From positions 62,001-126,000 of the forward strand of contig CAJQUW010015655.1 in NCBI GenBank assembly GCA_907163375.1: a stretch of DNA of 64,000 bases, read 5' to 3'. The position numbers and the translations under genes are program-made. Source of the DNA: Prostheceraeus crozeri. Its lineage: Eukaryota > Platyhelminthes > Polycladida > Euryleptidae. How positions within the stretch are numbered: position 1 is the stretch's first letter; every line of letters starts with the position of its first letter. The notes beneath the pieces were generated by a model. The model saw nothing but the letters and a program-made list of their open reading frames with translations, ran no database searches and was not told the origin of the DNA. This document shows, piece after piece, positions 35,613 to 45,811 of this stretch.

Positions 35613-37091
35613 CTACAAGAAACCATGCTGACTTCCATAATTTTCTACGAAATTTGACCGCATCTTGTTCAAAATGATCTTTTCGAATATCTTTGCTTGA
35701 ACGCACAGAACTGAAATTGGTCTAACTTTCAGAATATCGGGCTTTAAAGTTTTGGGGATCGGTGAGATAACGGTAGTCTTCCAAGACATTGGGACTGTTC
35801 TTTGCTTAATCGAAAAATTAAATAGTTTCATTAGTGGCAAGGACAGAAAATCTGACAGTTCTCTGTAATTTCTCATTGGGATTTCATCAAAGCCTCCAGA
35901 TTTCCGAAGAGAGAGTTTTGAAAGTTCATTGATTACATCCTTTTCAGTGATCATGATGTTCCAATCCCCGTCAGGATACTTGCATGCTTCAATCATTGAT
36001 CCTTCGTAGCACCTACCAAATGCTTCCTCAAATCCATCAGCAAAGACATCCGCCAATTTTGCTGCATTTCTGACTCGATTAATTTCGCTAGACCAGTTCT
36101 TCTTTGTTTGACCTGTGATTTCCTTGACAACCTTCCAGCATTTGTTTTTATCATTCTTTAATTTTTGTATGTAAAGTTCCTTTGACTTCAAAATTTCACT
36201 TTTCACTTTAGTTTGTAACTTATTGTAGAGGTACAAATTCTTGTTCCTATAAGCTTCCCATCGTTGGTCAATGAGTGACTTAGTTAAGGGCGTGAGCCAA
36301 TCCTTGTCTTTGGACGTCATCATGACCGTTCGTTGTGGAATACATTCATCAATAAGGTTCAGGAGTATCTCAGTGAACTTTTCGCATTGATAATCGACAT
36401 GTTCATCATCAGGTAACAAGGTATTCCAATCCACTTCGCTCAAGTTTTGGGCAAGTATTTGAAGATTAGATCGGCGAAAATCGAATAGTTTGTGATAATG
36501 TACATCGGGTCGTCCATGTCGGTAGCAAGAAATGGGATTCGTCATCACAACAACATGATCTGACTTGCCTATTGGCGCGTAGTAGGATACATCGTCAACT
36601 GGATAGCAGGCTGATGCTGATTCAGATAGGAGGATGTGATCCAAGATATTATCTCTTCGAGTGGGTCGCACAACTAGATCCACCATGCACAACTCTTCAC
36701 AAATTTCTTTGTGCTTTAGGTGATTCAGATCACCGAGAATCATAACATTATAGCCAGGCTTTTCTATTAACAGTCTATCCACGGAATAATAGACGCGGTC
36801 TTGAATCATGGCAAGTTTTGCTTGTGATAAATTCGGTGGTATATACAGACCAATTATGAATAAAGACGATGATTTCACATCTACCACAGTTACCTCATAG
36901 CACGCATCGGAAAGTTCGTCGACAGCAATCTCCTCAAAAACGACATTGTTTTTTATATAAAACATCACGCCTCCTCCCTTTCGTCCAGTGCGATCTCTTC
37001 TAACAACGACAAAGTCATGAGTGCCAATTGAGTTTGAGTCAATTGATGAGTCTAGCCATGTTTCGGACAAGTAAGCGATATCGGTTTTCAA
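35613..37091 (-). CDS. LINE endonuclease and N-terminal part of reverse transcriptase
   Basis: This is a 492-codon frame. The N-terminal ~220 residues form an endonuclease of the exonuclease-endonuclease-phosphatase family: SETWLDSSI near the start, then GGGVMFYIKN, MILGDLNH and the catalytic KSDHVVV. The frame visible upstream of the first Met (about 37145-37092) still reads RILLSNVRSLIGKYDEL, so the domain begins a little earlier. The later part shows the RT start (ISPIPKT, then RPISVLCVQAKIFEKI). The frame ends at QHGFL, where RT finger and palm sequence should continue. The endonuclease looks undamaged. Confidence 0.72.
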   Translation of the reverse strand: MKTDIAYLSETWLDSSIDSNSIGTHDFVVVRRDRTGRKGGGVMFYIKNNVVFEEIAVDELSDACYEVTVVDVKSSSLFIIGLYIPPNLSQAKLAMIQDRVYYSVDRLLIEKPGYNVMILGDLNHLKHKEICEELCMVDLVVRPTRRDNILDHILLSESASACYPVDDVSYYAPIGKSDHVVVMTNPISCYRHGRPDVHYHKLFDFRRSNLQILAQNLSEVDWNTLLPDDEHVDYQCEKFTEILLNLIDECIPQRTVMMTSKDKDWLTPLTKSLIDQRWEAYRNKNLYLYNKLQTKVKSEILKSKELYIQKLKNDKNKCWKVVKEITGQTKKNWSSEINRVRNAAKLADVFADGFEEAFGRCYEGSMIEACKYPDGDWNIMITEKDVINELSKLSLRKSGGFDEIPMRNYRELSDFLSLPLMKLFNFSIKQRTVPMSWKTTVISPIPKTLKPDILKVRPISVLCVQAKIFEKIILNKMRSNFVENYGSQHGFL

Positions 37092-37146
37092 TGTTCTGAT
37101 CGTCGATGCAAGTTCATCGTACTTTCCTATCAGGGAGCGAACATTC

Positions 37147-38059
37147 GACAGTAGAATTCTTGGAAAGGATGGGCCTTTGTTATCAGGTAAAAACGTATCT
37201 AAAAATTTTGAGAACGAGTATGCACCTGTACATCCTTCTTCAGCATGATTTCACCCTTCCAAATTACAACTTGTTCTCCAAGATCTCGGCGTCTTTTGAA
37301 TTCTTCCCTCAGTTTCTTTTGCACTCTTTGTTCTTCTCTCGTCAAGTCTGTATTTATGTATACATGTTTGCAAGTCTCTGACTTCTTCAAGTCTTTGGAC
37401 TTCCGTAATACTTCATTTCGAATCGAGACGCTGCCGCACTTGACCCGCAATAAACGCGGCCTTCCACGCACCATTTTCCCGATACGAGTTACTCCTTTAA
37501 CAGCAACATTTCCAGCGCCAATTGATTGAAACAGATTGCTTACATTGTGGCTATCACATTCTTGACGATCTTTGGCCGTTTCTTCAATGCTCTCTTGTAT
37601 TCCAGACTACTCTCAATGCTCCCTTGTATTCCGCACTTGCGTTTTATCATTTTTTTCTTGTATCTCTGAGGTGACGGCATTTGTATATTCATTTTTCACT
37701 TTCTGCATGATTACCACACACCGGTTCGCCTACTTCTTCTTTACATCGGAAATATCCTTTCTGCACACGTTTTGTTTTGTCGTGATAGATTCAAGCTGAT
37801 TCTCAATACTGTCAATACTCTCATTGTTGAAACGATCAGTCAAACGTGTAATGCATCTGGACACATTCATCACTTCCTCTCTTGTGGATTCAATTAAACT
37901 CTTCAGTTCAATTATTGTAACAGGCTTAGATCTCGTAGACCGGTCAGGTGTAGGACTGCACAAGCCCATTCTCAACTCAATGTGATAAATTTCGACGAAA
38001 TTTGTTGAAATAGGAATATGTGGGGCGGGTGGGGGCAATAGAAGTATCATAATCACCAA
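37147..38059 (-). pseudogene. LINE ORF1-like region
   Basis: The far end (37730-38059) encodes a heptad-rich coiled coil. The part at 37199-37474 contains VKCGSVSIRNEVLRKSK followed by VYINTDLTREEQ and a basic KKLREEFKRRR helix. That pattern is found in the RNA-binding C-terminal half of LINE ORF1 proteins. A stop and a frame change separate the two parts. It would bind the element's own RNA. Confidence 0.5.
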
Positions 38060-38060
38060 G

Positions 38061-40196
38061 GTAGGACTAATTATTTGAGGTCAAGGTAGTTGATTGTGGG
38101 TAGGAAACAAAGAACGGCTATTTTTAGACATCCTTATATCGGTGACATGCAGTCATTCATAGACATCGTCTAGATATTCGTCCTACAAAGTTGTGATGGA
38201 CAATAGCAACAACTAACAAGATCGTGGTATCCCGAATGCTATAATTATAGGTTAAGTCTTCTCAAATTCAACAGATTTTCAGTTGCTGCAAAATATATAT
38301 CTATATTTTTCTATAACTTTTCTTAATTTATATTTATATATGTTTATGACGTTCGATGTACTTACTCTTAACAGTGTCGCTAGACGCTTTCATGAGATAA
38401 CTTATCAAAACATCTGCCATCAATTTCCAAACGACATTCTCAAAAGCAGCATTTCTGAAAAAAAGTGGAATTCAAAATTTAAACTGCCATTTACAATTAA
38501 CAAGATGACCGAGTTAGTAAAACTGATTCCTCCAATGGATTTCCTCCATTGTATAACTGATTCCGCCAATTGTGCTGAATACAGTAGTATTCTGATAACT
38601 CGTGAGTCATACTTAACTCGTCATCAAAAAAAATCCCTTTCTAAATTGCTATCTAACACAAATATTTGATTTCGCGTAACTCGTCCAATCGGTTGACTCG
38701 TAATAAAAAACTGTCCAAAATGAAGGTTTCTTGGAATAAGTCGTCAACATTTAATAATTTTTACAACGCAGTTTTCAATATTTTCAACCCGCTTGCATCT
38801 CTTACAGCTGAACTGGTTTGAACTATGATTGGACTTCTGGAAGTGTGCTATATATTGTGTGTTGCGGGAATTGCATGTAGTAAACCTACCAAGAAAAAAG
38901 ACGAAGTAATAAAGACAGACATGCAGCAGAATAAATTTTAACTGAATTAGCCTATATGTTGGCCTATAAGCCTAGGCCTAGTAAAGCGTCTACATTATGT
39001 GGTCCCCATGTACAGCCTATATCTAAAGAATATTCATACACGAAGTAAAATATAAAAACATGCTACAGAACTAAGATGATAGTACTTTATGTATAGAATA
39101 CGTTACCATATGTAACCTGCGATGTTTACAGATACCACCTACTTTAAAGGCCTGCGATAAATGGCCTAATATGCAAGCTTGGCAGCCTAAATAAGTAGCA
39201 GGGAAAACAGGCTAAGTTTAGCATGGACTGCACATGTACTTATGTCTAATTACGGCGCACCCCAAGCATCCGTAGTTGAGGACAGTTTACACTTCTACGC
39301 GCGTACATACGCGCTGCACTAAGAGTCAGCAATTACGTGATGTGATGCTGTTAAAACATGGGAAATGTTTATGAATACACGCGGGCGAGCGATTATAGTT
39401 TGCGCGTCGTCTACAGTTGTCTGCGCTGCCGCTTGAACCACGGATGAACCGCTAAGCATGTTCTGTTTGTCCTGAGCATGAAAGTTAGGTCCTATCACAT
39501 TGTTTAGCCTCTGATACATACAGACGCATGAGACGCAAGGTCTATATAACAGGAATGCCGACATACATGTATGTTGCAGTAATGTCACTCGTAACCACGG
39601 ATGTTTAGGGCCATGTGTAATTACACGCAGTTTACGCGTAATTAAGCGTGTCATGTAACCTAGTGTGGTTTCTTGCACAGCAGGGCATGAAATTGTTAGA
39701 ATGATATTATTCAACAGTGGCGTCGCGTGCGCCCAGACCATAGGCCTTCACTCGGCATTGGAATATTATTTCTATATCAGACATTTTTTATGCTACAACA
39801 TTAATTTTCATAAAAGTTGAATTTTCAATAACAATTTCCCGAACATTTTTTAAGGCCAAGTGAATGTGCACATGAGAAGTGATTGCTCATGTCTCTTAAC
39901 CGCCTTACTCAAGGAAGTGATTACTATATCCCCTCTCTGTCCAGACCACATTTTCTCGAGAAAAAAGGAGGCAAGGTTAACAGCTTCTTGCGTTTCTCAT
40001 GGCCGGTCAGCCGCTCACATGTTTGAAATTTTGATGCATTAAAATGTCTTGCGTATTTCTTATTTCTTTCTCTGTGAGCACTTTCAATTTTTATATCAGG
40101 TGTTGGCCTACCTTGCTTGACGACCGTCATCTTTTCAGTATATTCCCTTCGGACAATGTGCGTGGTTATGATCTCATCTGCAGTACTAAACATAGT
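38061..40196. other. Gene-poor stretch
   Basis: No protein, RNA gene or clear repeat is recognised. Frames of 128 codons (38283, +) and 140 codons (39741, minus) show no known motif, and neither has a credible promoter or splice context. I do not call them genes. Confidence 0.5.
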
Positions 40197-41005
40197 GTCA
40201 CATCAATCACGTATAAACGAATTATGGAATTCTACCGAATCTGGGTGTTCGAGTCAGATGCATTACTCTGCATTCATTGGAGAACGCTCATCATCTGATT
40301 GCAGTCTTGTCTGAGCGTTAGCCATCTGCTACTGTTGACATAGTGGACTCTCTGACATAAAGCGAATCCAGGAACAATTGGGTTGCGCTTCCCTTTCTAT
40401 ATTTAGATACCGCGCCTCGATCAAGAATCGCCTAGAATTTCATTGCAAAAATTGGAGAAGGCAAAGCATCATGTCTATCTGAAAATCCAATATTGGTGTG
40501 GGCGCGTGCGCTTACTGCATCACACGCACACAACTCTCTTTCGCTCTGTCTGAACATCAATGCTCCGTCTGAACACACGACCAGCTTGTGTGTCCAATTG
40601 TTCAAAGAAAACAGCTGTGATTCGAGAACATGCTGCAAAACTGTTCACTCTGAGGTTGAGCGTCTGATTTTGAGACGGAAAGCTGTGCACAGCTATCACG
40701 AGAAGTTATCGAATTTGAATGAATGATGGCACTTTTCATTTTTATAATTGTTGGAAAATTATTTTTTGAGGATGCGCCGAAGTCCTCGCAGGTACGGAGA
40801 AGACGCCACTGTTATTCAAATATCAAAATAATGCTTAATGAAGCAGTGAAGTCTCATCATGATGAAAAAAGTAACTTCACATAATTCGTCAAATAAGATA
40901 AATCGCCATGTTTGGCATCTCCCGATGGGTGACTTGCTATCCGAGTACTACTGTAGTAGGTATCTTTGGGAGTGATTGAATAATAGAAACATCATATTCA
41001 GGGGT
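40197..41005. repeat. 809-bp dispersed repeat, copy A
   Basis: It matches bases 62342-63150 over exactly 809 bp in direct orientation, with about seven substitutions and no indels seen. There are no terminal inverted repeats and no TG...CA ends. Near its 3' end, at about 40925-40962, GATGGGTGAC followed by CTGTAG recalls the 3' part of 5S rRNA, so a 5S-related SINE is one possibility. The 77-codon frame in both copies starts with TTG and shows no motif. Confidence 0.8.
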
Positions 41006-41559
41006 GCATGCATTGGAGAGTCCCTTTCAAGGATCAAATGGGCCTATCTCCTACTTTTTCCATTTATGGTTCAACTGTTTTCAAAATAATTCGCGGGCGT
41101 TCTTAGTGCGAGGATGGTAGTGGTGCTATATGAATCAATGTCCTCTTTCTTTTGATCACCCTTTTTCCGGCTTTGGTTGCAGCGTTGACCCAAAAAACTT
41201 CCGTTCGAAAGCTTCCCCCTACTGCTATCATGCTCAAATCCAACACTAGGTACCTACCTAATCATCTAATCGGTCGGAAATGACGCCTATAAATGAAAAA
41301 TAATTTAATTGGTGGTTATTTAAGTGGCCAATGAAATGCCGATGACGTTAAGTTAATTTGTGCGCAATTGGATCCCGTAGTATCGACTGTTAAGGAAATT
41401 TTCGACGGTGTTTGCATCGAGAAAGTTAACACGCTGTTGACAATAAACTTCTACGCACAGAGAAGACGGTGTGCCTTATTCATACCGTGCGCTTTCCGCG
41501 GTGCGCGTGTGAATGACTCGGTATGAGGAAGGTTTGATGAAATCCACCGTAACGATGAC
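41006..41559. other. Short stretch before the Polinton with no gene
   Basis: Nothing was recognised. Its last six bases before 41566 (GTCATC) are the left copy of the Polinton target duplication. Confidence 0.5.
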
Positions 41560-41565
41560 GTCATC
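41560..41565. repeat. Polinton target-site duplication, left
   Basis: GTCATC lies directly before the left TIR and is repeated directly after the right TIR at 60673-60678. Confidence 0.85.
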
Positions 41566-42271
41566 AGTAATGGACAAAAGACCGTTCCAGGACACCATAA
41601 AATCAAAAAAATTAGTACTTTTAAAAACGACATAAATTTATGAATTTAGTCCCTTTTTCAGGTTTTTAAGACCTAAATTCATGAATTTAGTCCATTCAAA
41701 AAGTACCATTTTTTGAAAAATGGTACTTTTAAAAACGACATAAATTCATGTATTTGAACCCTTTTTCAGGTTATGAAGACCTAAATTCATAAATCGGCTA
41801 AAGCCAGAGGAGCTTCGCTCCGATTTGGGCGTTTTTAAAAATACCCAATTTTTCAAATTTTTCAAAATCTCAAATTTGTGATTATGACATTTTTCACCCC
41901 CCAAAATCATGACCGTTCCAGGACACTGAAAATCATAAAAGTTAAGAATCTCAAATTTGTGATTATGTCATTTTTCACCCCCGCCAAAATCATGACCGTT
42001 CTAGGACACCGAAAAAAATCATAAAAGTTGAGAATTTCAAATTCATGAATTTTATCCATCTTTCAGGTTTTTAAAATATATCATGTGACTAGCTGGACAT
42101 CGGAGATGTCTTCCAGGGCTTCGCCGTTAAAAATATTTCTTTAAAAATGGAAGAAACAAAAGTGGAAGGAACTTCAGAAATGGAAGGAACAAAAATGGAA
42201 GGAACTTCAGAAATGGATGAAACAAAAGTGGAAGGAACCTCAAGAATATATCCTTCGTTATCTCAATTAAA
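41566..42271 (+). repeat. Polinton left terminal inverted repeat
   Basis: About 706 bp match the right TIR (60014-60672) in inverted orientation. By eye I saw one substitution plus one length difference of about 48 bp in a short internal repeat. The TIR contains repeated blocks (AAATTCATGAATTTAG-like, and CCGTTCCAGGACAC several times) and hairpin-forming AGGAGCTTCGCTCC. Its inner end holds the first codons of a gene (from 42147), matching the start of the gene at the other end. Confidence 0.9.
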
Positions 42272-42353
42272 CTTTTACGGAGCAGCGTGTCTTCTTTCTT
42301 TCTTTCTCTCTCTCTCGTTCCTGTCTGTTACAGGAATATTGTATTCACAATGA
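42147..42353 (+). pseudogene. Left-TIR copy of the start of the membrane-protein gene
   Basis: It begins with the same codons as 60090 on the other strand, carries an extra in-frame 16-residue repeat, and departs from it at the inner TIR border (42271). It is a partial copy created by the TIR. Confidence 0.7.
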
Positions 42354-42431
42354 CATGCATTATTTAAAACAATTGCTTGTCTTCAATGAGAATAATTCCC
42401 ATATGCTTTTAATAGAATGACCTTGAACGCT

Positions 42432-42522
42432 AATGGAAAAATACACCAACTGTCGCGCCATGTCGACACATTTATCGACAAACTTTCTGACATCGGCGCG
42501 ACAGTTGGTGTATTTTTCCATT
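42432..42522. repeat. Perfect 28-bp hairpin near the left TIR
   Basis: The arms 42432-42459 and 42495-42522 are exact reverse complements (AATGGAAAAATACACC... and its inverse), with a 35-base loop. It lies in a stretch (42272-42780) that otherwise shows no gene. It may be a tiny inserted hairpin element or a structural or replication signal of the Polinton. Confidence 0.75.
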
Positions 42523-42780
42523 CAAGCAATGTCGCATGAATGATTGTTATGGAAACCCAAAATGAAGAGAAATGCTCATTCATTTCTCTTCTCTCTCATA
42601 TGTCTATTGTGTTTAGATTGTATTTGTTCTTTTGTTTTCATAGTGTGAATGAGATTTCACAACTCGCATTATGCGCTATTTGTCTGTGATTTCCTTCACC
42701 CCTATCAGCTGAAACAATTTTAGCAGCTGCTACACGCTAATTCTTTTGAGAAAGTTCTGAAATAGATTTTATTCCATTTA

Positions 42781-42910
42781 AAATGAGAAACATTAGAGAC
42801 ATTCTAAAAATATACGGCAAACAAAACCACATTAAATTTCGATTTAAATGAGATTGCTAAGCAATTGGGAATAAAGAATTGACACATATTGATGAGTAAT
42901 GACTTACTAT
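42781..42910 (+). pseudogene. Decayed partial copy of the Polinton protease gene start
   Basis: The segment resembles the first ~130 bases of the protease gene at 43209, sharing for instance AATTTCGATTTAAAT and CAATTGGGAATAAAG. It indicates a local duplication inside the element. It is a broken remnant. Confidence 0.65.
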
Positions 42911-43003
42911 TGATAAAAGATGTACGAAACACCAACTTTACTAATACAATGCAACAATGTAACGTTTAAATTTAGATTAAATTAAATCATTTCAAAATTG
43001 AAT

Positions 43004-43170
43004 AAGTAGTAAAGAAAGACATCATTAGAGACCAGTTTTAAATCAATACCCCCCCCAAGTAGTAAGGAAAGTCATCATTATAAAAATGTTTTAAATCAAT
43101 ACCCCTTCTGACTAAGTAGTAAAGAAAGACATCATTAGAGAACAGTTTTAAATCAATACCCCCCCTCTGA
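43004..43170. repeat. Three ~55-bp tandem repeats upstream of the protease gene
   Basis: AAGTAGTAA(A/G)GAAAG...TTTTAAATCAATACCCC recurs at 43004, 43057 and 43114. It fills the space between the decayed protease copy and the protease gene. Confidence 0.75.
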
Positions 43171-43208
43171 CTTCTAGGGGCTCCCTTAAGAAATTTTTTT
43201 ATTATAAA

Positions 43209-43670
43209 ATGAGCAACATAAATGAGTTTTTTAAATTATATGGAACACAGACAACAACGAATTTCGATTTAAATAAGATTTCTAATCAATTGGGAATAAA
43301 GAATTTTCATGTTCTAATGAGAAACGAATTACAATTCCTAAAAAATAGGCCATCAGGAACCTTCAGTTCCCGGAACAAAGTTCCATCAATAATTGTAAAT
43401 TTCATAACGAATCTTCACACTTCAGACCAAAACGGCGTACATTGGTCAGCAGGTATCTTTAGTAAAAACGGAGATAATTATTATTTTGACTCATACGGGC
43501 TTCCACCTACAAATGAAGTAAAAGAATTACTTGGAACGGGAACATACAATACGTTTCAAATTCAAAAACCGGGAACAACTTATTGTGGACAATTATGTCT
43601 TTATGTTTTATTTAAATTACAAAAAGGAGTACCATTTCTAGATATTATGTTAGAGTTAAATAATCTATAA
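43209..43670 (+). CDS. PRO: Polinton cysteine protease (adenain-like)
   Basis: The product is 153 residues and looks like the adenovirus-type maturation protease found in Polintons. It has HW (GVHWSAG) near residue 78, FDSYG near 95 and CGQLC near 126, in the usual His...Asp...Cys order of the family. It would be expected to process virion proteins. It stands alone on the + strand, next to the left end and convergent with the integrase gene. Confidence 0.8.
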   Translation: MSNINEFFKLYGTQTTTNFDLNKISNQLGIKNFHVLMRNELQFLKNRPSGTFSSRNKVPSIIVNFITNLHTSDQNGVHWSAGIFSKNGDNYYFDSYGLPPTNEVKELLGTGTYNTFQIQKPGTTYCGQLCLYVLFKLQKGVPFLDIMLELNNL

Positions 43671-43704
43671 CTCAAGCGAAGCTAGCTAAAGCGCCACCTA
43701 AAGG

Positions 43705-45048
43705 TTAAAGCTCTGTTTTCTGTAATTCATTTTGATAAAAACGGCCTCTGATATCCTCATTATCTAAATCTTTAATTTCATAAGTAATCGGATAACTTTG
43801 ATTTATTTTGCAAACTTCAAATATTTCTTTAGTCCAATAGCCAACAAAGCCTTTTTCAAATTTGTTCTTATATTTAAATATTCTAACTCTATCTCCAATT
43901 TTAAATTTCGGCTTAAGTTTCTGCAAATTCGGATTACTCTCATTCGAATAATTATTCTCGAATATTTTCTTTCGTATTAAATCAGGGTCGTCAGAAGCAT
44001 TCTTTGGGGTTTCTTCAATACCTGAATGAACTTTATTATTGTACTGCTCTACAATTCCTGGTAATATTTTTAACCATTTCTGATTTCCTTGCTGAGTAAA
44101 TTTCTTGAAAATTTTATTTTTTAACGTCCGATTGAATCTTTCTATCACTATAGCTTTTCCTGCGTTTTCAGTTGAATAAACAGTTTCAAATAGTGGCTGA
44201 ACGTTTCGGTTATAAAATTCCGATCCTTTATCAACAAACAATTTCCTTGGCTTTCTATTACTTTCTTTAAAGATTTCTTCAAACGCATATTTAACTGATA
44301 GACCACTTTTATTTTTTAAAGGTTTTACCCAAGCGTATCGTGTATATAAATCTATAACGGTCAATGCGTATTTGTAGTCAGACTTTGTCTTAGAACCTTC
44401 GGTTCGGTCCCTTTCATTCGGCATATGAATAAGATCAGCACTCCAAATATCATCTTTATTAAATACTTTTACTTTTAATAAATATTTAGGCTTTCTATAT
44501 TCTTTATGAATTTCAGATGCATAAACGTCTGAATTATGATTTTCATTTAAACCCTGACCGAATAATATTTTAGCTTGTAAAGCTTTCTTAACAAACATTC
44601 TTTCAATTTTTTCTCTAAATGTAGGATTCTGAATACTATCTAATTCTTGAATCATCTTCTTATCAGCTGCATGACGAGAACTTAGATCATGACTTCGATA
44701 AGCTAAATCATGCCTGTAAGCGGCGGCATCTACTCTATTTATTGGTTCTTCACCTGGTTTTGGATTATTATTCTCATCTAGTCTTATATCTAATCGAGTT
44801 CCTGGACCAGTATATGAATGACCAGGAAGATGTTTTTCTTTCGAATATTTACTCCAAATAAATCCAGGAAAGTTTTCTAATGTTTTTTGTATATCACCAC
44901 CGAAGTGGTATGGAACTTTGTTCTTGTCACCTCCAATATGCTGACAGTTTGAGTTTTTATTTTTGTTTAATAGATAATTTAATAAATCTAAATTAGCAAT
45001 TTTTAATTTAATTAAATTTTCTGAATTTGTGGAATTTGCGGTATCCAT
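43705..45048 (-). CDS. INT: Polinton integrase with an N-terminal phospholipase A2-like domain
   Basis: This is a single 447-codon frame. Residues about 196-400 form a retroviral-type integrase core (WSADLIH, VIDLYTRYAW, FVDKGSEFYN, IERFNRTLK), followed by a C-terminal SH3/chromo-like part (KFKIGDRVRIFKYK). Residues about 74-140 instead resemble the phospholipase A2 domain of parvovirus VP1: YTGPGT at 79-84, then DAAAYRHDLAY with the HDxAY signature at 113-117. PLA2-like domains are known in adintovirus-type elements, but here the domain precedes the integrase in one frame. The integrase call is firm and the PLA2 call is by motif. Confidence 0.85.
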   Translation of the reverse strand: MDTANSTNSENLIKLKIANLDLLNYLLNKNKNSNCQHIGGDKNKVPYHFGGDIQKTLENFPGFIWSKYSKEKHLPGHSYTGPGTRLDIRLDENNNPKPGEEPINRVDAAAYRHDLAYRSHDLSSRHAADKKMIQELDSIQNPTFREKIERMFVKKALQAKILFGQGLNENHNSDVYASEIHKEYRKPKYLLKVKVFNKDDIWSADLIHMPNERDRTEGSKTKSDYKYALTVIDLYTRYAWVKPLKNKSGLSVKYAFEEIFKESNRKPRKLFVDKGSEFYNRNVQPLFETVYSTENAGKAIVIERFNRTLKNKIFKKFTQQGNQKWLKILPGIVEQYNNKVHSGIEETPKNASDDPDLIRKKIFENNYSNESNPNLQKLKPKFKIGDRVRIFKYKNKFEKGFVGYWTKEIFEVCKINQSYPITYEIKDLDNEDIRGRFYQNELQKTEL

Positions 45049-45124
45049 TTTAAAAGATAAAAAAAATTTAAAAGATAAAATAAAATGAATGTTTTACCGA
45101 AAAGAACCAAAGGTTCTGAGGTTA

Positions 45125-45487
45125 TTACCTTATCATACTAGGACTTAGATATATTCCAGAACCATCTTTAGTTTCTTTAATTTCAATTAAATCATCAACA
45201 TTGTGGAGAATATTTTTAAGAACTCGTTTTCCTTCATCAACTAATTTTAATTTACTAATAAAATTATCTACTACTCCTTCACCCCTAGCAACTTTCTCTA
45301 ACTCTCTGTTATGACGTTTTTGTTCTTCTAATTCTGCCTTCTCTGATTTATTTTTATTTACTGCTTGGACAATACCAGCTGTTCCGCCTGCAACACTTCC
45401 TGCAGCTGCTATGCCATCTATTATTAGGGGAATTAATGGGAGAATACCGCCATTCTTTTCTTCTTGTAATTGAATATTCTCTATCAT
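45125..45487 (-). CDS. Polinton small hydrophobic virion protein (pX-like)
   Basis: The product is 120 residues. The N-terminal part has a hydrophobic Gly/Ala-rich helix (LPLIPLIIDGIAAAGSVAGG), then a charged coiled-coil-like middle and a short C-terminal part. Similar proteins in adintoviruses and Polintons have been compared with adenovirus pX/pVI, which help with membrane lysis. It lies between the capsid gene and the integrase on the same strand. Function is by analogy only. Confidence 0.55.
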   Translation of the reverse strand: MIENIQLQEEKNGGILPLIPLIIDGIAAAGSVAGGTAGIVQAVNKNKSEKAELEEQKRHNRELEKVARGEGVVDNFISKLKLVDEGKRVLKNILHNVDDLIEIKETKDGSGIYLSPSMIR

Positions 45488-45811
45488 TGGTTTACTTATG
45501 TAATACTTTTTTTTGTTAATCGTAATAGTTTTAGGGGTATTTTTGTCACAATATTACGTAATTTTAATTCAACAGTTTTATTATTAATATTACTTTTCGC
45601 TTGCGACATTTTTAATAAAAAATTTTAAGTTATCAAAAATTTAAATCTATTCTAGTTATAAAAAAATTCTAAGTTAAGAATTTTTTTAATCTATTCTAGT
45701 TATGAATTTTTAAGTTAAGAATTTTTAAGTTAACAAAAATTTTAATCTATTCTTGTTATGAAAAAAATTTTAATTAACCTATCGGAGCAAAGCTCCTCTG
45801 GCTTTAGCGCT

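Larger units (their letters stand above)
34410..38060 (-). mobile_element. CR1/L2-like non-LTR retrotransposon (LINE), broken
   Basis: Read on the minus strand, the order is a coiled-coil and ORF1-like region, an apurinic-type endonuclease, a reverse transcriptase and a 3' end close to an (ATT)n run at about 34419-34452. That layout and a microsatellite tail suit the CR1/L2/I group; the exact clade is not certain. The 5' limit is set only by the last recognisable ORF1 codons. The RT is interrupted, so the copy is inactive. Confidence 0.7.

Noticed and set aside
38283-38669. 128-codon frame on the + strand
   Set aside because: It is AT-rich with no motif, neighbour or splice context. It could be part of an unknown relic but cannot be supported.
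39319-39741. 140-codon frame on the minus strand
   Set aside because: It has no recognisable domain and sits in gene-poor DNA.
40493-40726. 77-codon frame present in both 809-bp repeats
   Set aside because: It starts with TTG, and the repeats are too similar for conservation of the frame to mean anything.
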